Below are positions 56,465 through 64,000 of a stretch of 64,000 nt of DNA, one piece after another. The translations under genes were made by a program, and so were the position numbers. Position 1 is the first letter of the stretch; each line of letters begins with the position of its first letter. Below the pieces are notes generated by a model. That model saw nothing but the letters and a program-made list of their open reading frames with translations. It was not told the origin of the DNA and ran no database searches. The stretch is from assembly GCF_950295315.1 (NCBI RefSeq), contig NC_080177.1, positions 83,625,094-83,689,093 of the forward strand. Reading direction: 5' to 3'. The stretch comes from Erinaceus europaeus. Its lineage: Eukaryota > Chordata > Mammalia > Eulipotyphla > Erinaceidae.

Positions 56465-57325
56465 TAAAGGCATGGGCCCTTTGAAATATGTCTAAAATAG
56501 GGGCCAGGCAGTAGCACAGTGGGTTAAGCTCACATGGCTCAAAGAGCCACCTGACTCCCCACCTGCAGGGGAGTCGCTTCACAGGCGGTGAAGCAGGTCT
56601 GCAGGTGTCTGTCTTTCTCTCCCCCTCTCTGTCTTCCCCTCCTCTCTCCATTTCTCTCTGTCTTATCCAACAACAACAGCAATGGCAACGACATTAACAA
56701 CAACAACAAGGGTAACAACATGGGCAACAAAATGGGAAAAATGGCCTCCCGGAGCAGTGGATTCATAGTGCAGGCACTGAGCCCCAGTAATAACCCTGGA
56801 GGCAAAAAAAGAAAGGAAGGAAGGGAAGGGAAGGGAAGAGAAAGAAATAGACCTAAAATAGACTTCCTAGCTTTTTCCAACATGGAGAACCCAAATTTCA
56901 CCTGCTATAATCTTGCCTTTAGGTTCCTGATTATTAAACAATTTAGTCTGCTTTATATCATGATGCTTTTCAGTCACCAAGTTGCAGATGCTCCCATGAT
57001 GCCATCCTGACTTCCCTGGGCAGATGCCCTCACCCATGTGTCCTGGAACCTCCCCTCCCCAGAGCCCTGCCCCACTAGGAACAGACAGACACAGGCTGGG
57101 GGTGTGGATCCACCTGCCAACACCCATGTCCAGTGGAGAAGCAATGACAGAAGCCAGAGCTCCCACCTTCTGCTCCCCACAATGACCCTGGGTCCCTGCT
57201 CCCAGAGGGATAAAGAACAGGGAAGCTTCTGATGGAGGAGATGGGATACAGACCTCTGGTGGTGGGAATTGTGTGGAATTGTGCCCTTCTTATCTGATGG
57301 TCTTGTTGATATTTTTATTTTATAA
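56465..57325 (+). mobile_element. LINE family X 3' end, split by a SINE-A
   Basis: GGCATGGGCCCTTTGAAATA before the SINE and CCTGATTATTAAACAATTTA, CCACCTTCTGCTCCCCACAA and GGTGGTGGGAATTGTGTGGA after it follow the order seen at 27850-28850. Confidence 0.78.
56502..56850 (+). mobile_element. SINE-A long form, nested in family X
   Basis: Head GGGCCAGGCAGTAGCACAGT, a shortened head-to-body junction, middle, extension and a GGAAGGGAAG tail. Flanked by TCTAAAATAG and CCTAAAATAG, a near-exact duplication. Confidence 0.94.
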
Positions 57326-57399
57326 AGAAAAAATAAAGATTTACAATGAAATAAAGGGGGAGAGAGGAAAAAACAAGATCAGAAGGAAAAAAAAAAAAA

Positions 57400-57625
57400 A
57401 CACAAGTTGAACGTGAACTGGAGTTGGTGTATCGCACCAAAGTAAGACTCTGGGGTGGGGTGGGTGGTGGGGAGAATACAGGTCCAAGAAGGATGACAGA
57501 GGGCCTAGTGGGGGTTGTGTTGTTATATGGGAAACTGGGGGGTGTTATGCATGTACAAACTATTGTATTTATTTACTGTTGATTGTAAAACATTAATTCC
57601 CCAATAAAGAAATAAAAAAAGAAAA
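57400..57625 (+). mobile_element. L1 3'-end fragment
   Basis: TGGTGTATCGCACCAAAGTA, GGGTTGTGTTGTTATATGGG, ATGCATGTACAAACTATTGT and GTAAAACATTAATTCCCCAA, then A-rich. Confidence 0.75.
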
Positions 57626-57773
57626 GAAAAAAAGGGGGGAAACAAAATATGTCTTTCAAGGAGGATCTTTTATCACTCTAGATGAAAAAAAGGAAGACAG
57701 AAATTATGAGAGTTGTCGCAAAAGGAAGAAATGAGAATTGGAAAAAAGGAAGAAAGAAAGGTATGTACTCCCA

Positions 57774-57992
57774 GGGGCCAGGTGGTGGCGCACCTGGTTG
57801 AGCACACGTTACAATGAGCAAGGACCCAGGTTTGAGCCCCCGGTCCCCACCTGCAGGGGGGAAGCTTTGCAAGTAGTGAAGCAGGGCTGCAGGTATCTCT
57901 CTGTCTCTCTCCCTCTCCATCTCCCCCTTCCCTCTTGATTTCTGGCTGTCTCTATCCTATAAATAAGTAAAGATTTATAAAGAAAAAAAAAA
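57774..57992 (+). mobile_element. SINE-B, near consensus
   Basis: GGGGCCAGGTGGTGGCGCAC, GGTTTGAGCCCCCGGTCCCC, CTTGATTTCTGGCTGTCTCT and an A-tail. Confidence 0.96.
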
Positions 57993-58866
57993 GACAGAAC
58001 AAATGCTTAATTTTAAGAAAGGTTATTTACTCCCCTTAATTTGTAGAATGTGGGTTGGGATCATTCAAAAGGACTCAGCATCTTTGGGAAGCTCTAGACA
58101 GTCCACACACCTGACAAATTGGAAGTGAAATCTTCAAAGAGGAGATACCTTTGGGTGCCCAGCTGGTGAGGGTGACCAGCATCTTCTCTGGGAGTGCTAA
58201 GCTTACTGCCTGAAGTACTGTCTTCCCTGGACTGCTCCAAGGGCAGAAACAGCCAGCCTCCTGTGATCGGCCTCAGACTGCTTTTTGTTTCACATCATTA
58301 GTGTGTGGCGGACTGAAATCAGATACCAGTGTCCTATTGTTGCCGCAACATAGGAGACATATTGATGAGCCATGTGGTATCATTCTCAGTCCCACATAAT
58401 GATTTTTTTTACAGGAAATACTCCTTCAAATTGCTGTCCCACATGAAACAAACTTGCAAATGTAAATATGCAAGATGCATTACCTGTGTCTTTCTTCAAA
58501 GAGCTATTTCTTATATTTATGGATTTGTTTTCCCCCATCCAAAGCTATACAGTTAAAACCACAATGACCATAAGTATGTCAGCCTCCCTGATTTCTGTGT
58601 AATTAAAAAGATGCTGCCCCAAAAAGCACAAACTCTTCAGGGGATGTTTATCGATGCCAGCTACTGTGTGACAATGCTCAAAACAACAAAATAAAACATA
58701 TGAATTGCTTTGGGGTATGTGGTTGGAAAGCTAATCTCTCCTCTCAGGGAAAAATAAATAAATAAATAAAAGTAAAAAAGAAAAAGAAAAAGGTCTAGAA
58801 ATGTTTTACAGCTAGCAGATAACCTGCTATTAAAGACGGCATTTGAATTGACCCCCACTCCCCCCC
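57993..58866. other. Unassigned unique DNA
   Basis: No gene or transposon recognised. Confidence 0.5.
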
Positions 58867-58884
58867 AAAAAAGAAAGAAAGAAA

Positions 58885-58925
<41 letters not shown>

Positions 58926-58940
58926 GAAGAAAGAAAGAAA
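58867..58940. repeat. (GAAA)n microsatellite
   Basis: About 74 bp, with two GGAA interruptions. Confidence 0.95.
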
Positions 58941-59970
58941 CATTTCCCTTTTCTTTCATTCAGATCCCTAAAGGAACCTGTCTGTGAAAAATGCTCATTT
59001 TATGCTGGAAAAGACACTGTGGGGTAGAGAATTTCACAGTTCACCAGAAGGACGGACGGTGTCACTTTCCTTGTCTGGAAGGAGTCCAGACGACATCATG
59101 AAGGTGTATCACATGACTACAAGGCAGAAGACAGCACATGGCACCTTGTTGCCAAACAGCTAAAAGCCAACTGTGGACTGGAAAGCCGAGCTGTGAAATA
59201 AACAGGACATGTTCCCTCTGGGCAAAGGGCACCATTTCTGAGTGTAAGGAATCTGCCAGTTGTGAACAAGTAGAAATGCAAAGTGCACTCCATGACGGGG
59301 CAGAAGAGGACGTCCTTTCCTTGTGGAGGGATACGGCAGATTGAATGACTTACAAATGATCAGGAAGACTGCCAGAACTAGGGGGGAAAAATGAATCAAA
59401 TGCCAGGTTTTGGAGAGTTTGTTGCAGCTGTAAGCCAAGCTCCATTTCATAACGATTAAATAAGACAGGACCCATCCCGAAGACTTATAATTAAGAGGTA
59501 GAACAAATGCATCATTAGCTGATAACAGTTGTTCATGGAGCATTGACTTCATAAACTCTGCTAACTTCTCTGTGCATCCAAACATTACGGAAAGAAGATG
59601 ACTGATTACAGAAGGAGTGAATTCAACAAAGAGGTCCTGCTTCTGTGTCGTCTCTCAGGTTTTTGAAGCTGCCAGTGTTCTCTGTTGTTCCACAGTATAG
59701 TTGGCCACGCAGCGCCACTTGGAGGCCCAAGGGTCAGTACTGCTCCTGTGTATGAGGGGCAGAGGTACGTGGAGTGGAGGTCTGCCATTCATGCAGGACC
59801 ATTTCTCTGAAAGGGTAAGCAGAATAGAGGAAGGAAATGTATGTATATGTCCTCCCTGTTTCATGTCCGGAAACATTTAGCAAAATCTTTCAGAAAGTCA
59901 GATGGTGTTTCCACTTAAAGGTTCTGGAGAAATGTAGTATTCTTTCAAGAATTCAAAACAAATGAATAAT
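58941..59970. other. Repeat-free unique DNA
   Basis: No transposon wording seen. An open frame on the minus strand (59160-59585, 141 codons) has no recognisable domain or supporting splice pattern, so I call no gene. Confidence 0.5.
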
Positions 59971-59973
59971 ATA

Positions 59974-60253
59974 GGGAGTTGGGCGGTAGCACAGAGGGTT
60001 AAGTGCACATAGTGCTTTGCAAGGACCTGAGTAAGGATCCCGGTTCAAGCCCCCGGCTCCCCACCTGCAGGGGAGTCGCTTCACAGGCGGTGAAGCAGGT
60101 CTGCAGGTGTCTGTCTTTCTCTCCCCCTCTCTGTCTTCCCCTCCTCTCTCCATTTCTCTCTGTCCTATCCAACAATGACGACATCAATAACAACAATGTT
60201 AAAAAAAACAAACAGGGACAATAAAAAGGGGAAAAAATAAATAAATATAAAGA
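59974..60253 (+). mobile_element. SINE-A, plus strand
   Basis: GGGAGTTGGGCGGTAGCACA, GTTCAAGCCCCCGGCTCCCC and a tail with AACAAACAGGGACAATAAAA. Confidence 0.95.
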
Positions 60254-60455
60254 AATATTCAAAAAACTTCAAAAAAAACCAACAAAAAACCCTGGAACTT
60301 TGGCTTCATTCTGTGTGATTCCCTATAGTGAGTGTGACAGAGGGAGGGGATTTGACTGCAGGCCAGCACAGTCCCATGTTCCGTTTCAGTTGCCAAGAGT
60401 TTCTAAGAGTGGTACAATGTTCATGTCTTGGTAGAAACACTTTATAAGAAAATCT

Positions 60456-60745
60456 GAGAGTCGGGTGGTAGCACAGTGGGTTAAGCGCAGGTTGTGCAAA
60501 ACGCAAGGACCGGCATAAGGATCCCGGTTCAAGCCCCCGGGTCCCCACCTGCAGGGGAGTCGCTTCACATGCGGTGAAGCAGGTCTGCAGGTGTCTGTCT
60601 TTCTCTCCCCCTCTCTGTCTTCCCCTCCTCTCTCCATTTCTCTCTGTCCTATCCAAAAAGGACATCAAGAGCAACAGCAATAATAATAACAATAACAATA
60701 AAACAACAAGGGCAGCAAAAGTAAATAAAATATTTTAAAAAGAAA
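60456..60745 (+). mobile_element. SINE-A, plus strand
   Basis: GAGAGTCGGGTGGTAGCACA, CACCTGCAGGGGAGTCGCTT and AATAACAATAAAACAACAAG. Confidence 0.95.
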
Positions 60746-60779
60746 AAAGAAAATTTCTATACAGTTTGGTTTCCTCTGG

Positions 60780-60783
<4 letters not shown>

Positions 60784-60833
<50 letters not shown>

Positions 60834-60843
60834 TGTATGTATG

Positions 60844-60878
<35 letters not shown>

Positions 60879-60880
60879 TT
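60784..60880. repeat. (GT)n microsatellite
   Basis: About 97 bp of GT with some GTAT and TTGT interruptions. Minus-strand His/Thr-rich and plus-strand Val/Cys-rich frames over it are artefacts. Confidence 0.96.
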
Positions 60881-60950
60881 GTTCCATGCTCTCTCATGTC
60901 ATGTGCATTTCTAAACATAGTGTCCAATAAAAATCTAAATAAGAAACTTC

Positions 60951-61222
60951 GGGGTTTGGGCAGTAGCACAGCAGGTAAAGCACACGTGGCACAAAGCTCA
61001 AGGACGGTCCTAAGGATCCCAGTTCGAGCCCCCCACTTGCAGGGGGGTCGCTTCCCACCCTCTCTCTCAATTTCGCTCCTGTCCAACAACAACAGCTATA
61101 AAAACAATAACAACCACAACAAGGGCAACAAGGGCAACAAAATGGGAAAAATAGCCTCCAGGAGCAGTGGATTTGTAGTGCTGGTACCAAGCCCCAGCAA
61201 TAAATGGCAAAAAGAAAGAAAC
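60951..61222 (+). mobile_element. SINE-A long form with internal deletion
   Basis: The head is normal (GGTTTGGGCAGTAGCACAGC), but GGGGGTCGCTTCCC jumps directly to ACCCTCTCTCTCAATTTCGC, skipping the CAGGCGGTGAAGCAGGTCTG part and most of the CT-rich middle. The AAC-rich tail and extension follow. Confidence 0.92.
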
Positions 61223-61224
61223 TC

Positions 61225-61320
61225 CCAATGTTATGCGGAAAACCGGGAAATGCTATGCATGTACAAACTATTGTATTTTACTGCTGACTACAAACCATTA
61301 ATCCTCCAACAATGGAAAAA
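61225..61320 (+). mobile_element. L1 3'-end fragment
   Basis: ATGCTATGCATGTACAAACT and ATTGTATTTTACTGCTGACT match the last 100 bp of the copies at 18350 and 57540. Confidence 0.65.
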
Positions 61321-61330
61321 AAAGAAAAGA

Positions 61331-61947
61331 AACTGCCCGAATATAATGATGGCATGTAAATATACGACAGTGCGTTCTTGCTTTGTGAGAAATGCCACAA
61401 TACCTGAAGAACTGTCATAAATAAATTTTGTAGGTTTCCCTTTTAGACCTCTGACAAATTCTTCCCTTCCTACGTAGATACACCTGAGCATTGTTTGCAA
61501 AGCTGAAAGGCTGTTTCTAGTCTCCTTTCCAGAAACTTCCCAGGTCACTACCAATCAAAGAAAAATCTGCCGTATCATTGCTAAGTCTTCCCTCATGCTG
61601 GATACAAAGTTACTCACAAAAACACACAGTGTACATTTACAACTGCTATGCCACTGAATGCTTACCTAGTGCCCTGTACATAGTGTCCAGTAAAAAGAGC
61701 TCTGTTTGTCTCTGTATAGTATAGGAAAACTTCTAGAAAATGTAGTGTTAAAAACTAGCTATCCAAATTCCACTAGATGCCTGTATTTCCTGCATGGTGG
61801 CATTCTAATGAACCAAAATAGTCAAAGAAAATTTAATCTTGTCTATAGTTAGACTGATAACTTTTCCGTATATTGTTTTTGAATCATGCTAGGCACTGTT
61901 ATTCTGTGATATTTCCAACTCTGGCTGGCTTAATAGCATTCGCCGCC

Positions 61948-61994
<47 letters not shown>

Positions 61995-62992
61995 CTTCAG
62001 TTAAACACACAGGACTTCAGTTAAACTTACAGTTCTTTAACTGGCCAAAGATTTAGTATTTCTACTATTGGCTTTTCTTCACCTTTTGTTATGGTGCTAT
62101 TTGATTGTATTTATGAATGTGACCTTATATCCTGTCCCAGCAGTAGAAAGTAAGATACATTGGACTCTCAAACAAACATACAATAGCAGACAGTCCTGTT
62201 TAAAGATTAATAAGTGATCTCACTAGCACTTCAACTGCCTAAGGCCTGAAAATATCTTCCCTGTGGGACTTAATAAGCAGTCCCTGAGGGACAATAAGCC
62301 AAGAGCTCCAGCCAGATCTGAACGTACCTATCACTGGTCTGATTGCGCTTTGTGCAAGACATGCTTCTCCTTAAGATCATCTAATTCACTGCTGGTTCAC
62401 AGCATCCATTACTCCAAGCACAAGGATAGAAGTAAATAAAACTTGTAAAAGATACACTGTAAAGCGAATTCATCCCATCCTCTCTTTCCGATCTATCCAC
62501 CTCCCCAAACCGCATACCACTCTAGAGATTCGATTTTCGCGCCTCTTAATTTCTCTCTATGAAAAACAGCACGTGTCTAACGGTGTTCCACCTTTGTCAG
62601 TCTAGGCCACACCAAAAACACTCAGGCAACACATTCCAAGGTTTCTGAGCCAAACTGAAGCATTTTTGGTTTAATTGGGGGGGAGGGGGTATATAAGCTC
62701 TTTTCTATGAAAATTCCAGAAAAGGGGGAGCCAGTTGACAGAATTTAGAAATGTGCTCTTAGCCTACTCCCTCCCCTCCACACTGAAGCACCCTAACTAG
62801 AAACAACAGTCTCAATGTTTGACTCCCCTTTTTCAACCTCTGGTCTCCAGATTCCTCCTGGAATAGAAGCTGCGATGTGTCAGGTGACAGAAAAAGGCCG
62901 CAGAACCCTTCCTGTTGACATCAGCATGCCTGAGTCATATGAAGCAGCTGAAGTGTTTGACTAGCTAGAATTTCTTTCTTTTTTAACGTCTC
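61331..62992. other. Repeat-poor unique DNA
   Basis: The longest stretch without named transposons. A (CA)n lies at 61949-61991, followed by a tandem pair of CTTCAGTTAAAC. TATATAAG occurs at 62691-62698 after a G-rich run. No coding region recognised. Confidence 0.5.
61949..61991. repeat. (CA)n microsatellite
   Basis: About 21 CA units. Confidence 0.96.
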
Positions 62993-63139
62993 AGTAGATT
63001 TTATTTTTGAGTATTTTATCTGATCTTTGTATCGGAGCACTGCTCACCTGAGGCATACGGTGATACAGACGATTAAATCTGGGAGCATCAGGCCTGAAAT
63101 CTTTTGAAAAGCCGCTCTGCTATCTCCCCAGCCCTTCAG
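62993..63139 (-). mobile_element. Old SINE-C, minus strand
   Basis: GGAGCACTGCTCACCTGAGG, GATTAAATCTGGGAGCATCA and CTGCTATCTCCCCAGCCC. Confidence 0.7.
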
Positions 63140-63464
63140 TAGATTCTTAAAATCTAAGCTAGTCGCCATATTTCACCAGGCTCAAGATAATAGCCAAGAA
63201 ATCTTGTTCAACTGAGTAACAAGCGTCTTCTATTCCGAGTGAACTCTGAGCTCTGAGCATTTTGAATTTCTAGCCAAGTTCTAGGTGATGTCAACACAGC
63301 TGTGGGGTGGGGGGGACTCACTTTGGTTATACATATTGAAATCACCTTAGGGAGGGATGCAAAACATATTACCTGATTCAGAGCCCCTGAGATTCTCCTT
63401 TAATTGGCCAAGGGGACACATTTGGGTATTTGGATTATTTTATTTTATGAGGCATTTGGATATT

Positions 63465-63655
63465 TTAATTTTTTATTGATTTAATAATGACTGACAAGAC
63501 CATAGGATAAGAGGGGTATGATTCCACACCATTCCCACCATCAGAACTCTGTACCCCCTACCCCCTGCATTGGAAGGTTCCCTGTTCTTTATCCCTCTGG
63601 GAGCATGAACCCAAGATCGTTATGGGGTACAGAAGGTGGGAGGTCTGGCTTCTGT
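63465..63655 (-). mobile_element. LINE family X 3' end, minus strand
   Basis: GACTGACAAGACCATAGGAT, CCACACCATTCCCACCATCA and TTCTTTATCCCTCTGGGAGC are the exact reverse of the family X terminus. Confidence 0.75.
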
Positions 63656-63676
63656 AATTAACTAGCTAGAATTTCT

Positions 63677-63970
63677 TTTTTCTTTTTTTTTCCTAAAATA
63701 TTTATTTATTCCTTTTGTTGCCCTTGTTTTTTTTTTTTAATTGTTGTAGTTATTGATGTCATTGTTGTTGGATAGGACAGAGAGAAATGGAGAGAGAAGG
63801 GGAAGACAGAGAGGGGGAGAGAAAGACAGACACCTGCAGACCAGCTTCACACCCTGTGAAGTGACTGCCCTGCAGGTGGGGAGCCAGGGGCTCAAACCAG
63901 GATCCTAACCCTGGTCCTTGCACTTTGTTCCACGTGTGCTTAACCCACTGTGCTTAACCTGACTCCCATC
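63677..63970 (-). mobile_element. SINE-A, minus strand, with 13-bp TSD
   Basis: Flanked by AGCTAGAATTTCT at 63664-63676 and 63971-63983. Complete, with a poly-T insertion in the tail. Confidence 0.97.
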
Positions 63971-64000
63971 AGCTAGAATTTCTAATAGTACTGATGTGAA

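Noticed and set aside
59160..59585. 141-codon minus-strand frame as a host exon
   Set aside because: No recognisable domain and no clear splice sites or neighbouring exons; length alone is not enough.

Overview
The window looks like non-genic nuclear DNA from a hedgehog (family Erinaceidae, probably Erinaceus). The evidence is one tRNA-derived SINE family, present about two dozen times on both strands. It has a tRNA-like head with a GGTTCRAGCCC B-box, a segment reading GGGGAGTCGCTTCACAGGCG, a CT-rich middle and an (AAC)n-rich tail. From memory this SINE is typical of hedgehog genomes, but no database was searched. I call it SINE-A. Two other families recur: SINE-B (a related tRNA-like head plus TGGCTGTCTCTATCCAATAAA) and SINE-C (TGGTTATGCAAACAGACTCTCATGCC). 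I found no intact host protein gene, tRNA or rRNA gene. Long open frames here come from tandem repeats or transposon debris.

Layout. 1-8167 is an 11/12-bp minisatellite that continues past the left edge of the window and stops inside a SINE-A. 8168-8790 holds two tail-to-tail SINE-A copies around a pure-pyrimidine tract. 9-22 kb is a SINE/L1 mosaic with a (CA)n-based VNTR at 17083-17679 and a 3' end of an RTE/Jockey-like LINE at 20792-21192. 22.3-25.9 kb is one long, broken L1 (ORF2 reverse transcriptase to 3' UTR) carrying nested insertions. 26-45 kb is SINE/LINE mosaic with two solo LTRs, each flanked by a 6-bp target duplication (39932-40522 and 43030-43487). 45882-51851 is a complete LTR-to-LTR endogenous gammaretrovirus-like provirus. 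52-64 kb is again SINE/L1 mosaic; it includes a 175-bp inverted-repeat element inside a SINE (56008-56182).

How the parts relate. No pathway or operon is encoded; the readable signal is a stack of insertions. The most informative element is the provirus. Its two 648-bp LTRs differ at only 3 positions and it has a 5-bp target duplication, so it inserted recently. Its interior, however, keeps only the leader, about 37 recognisable gag codons, and fragmented RNase H and integrase pieces, with no env and with an old SINE inside. That combination suggests a defective family moved in trans by a helper virus. The other points of interest are the higher-order structure of the 8-kb minisatellite and its possible birth inside a SINE, a small composite element carrying the LINE 3' tail (23619-23791), and the 175-bp inverted-repeat element.
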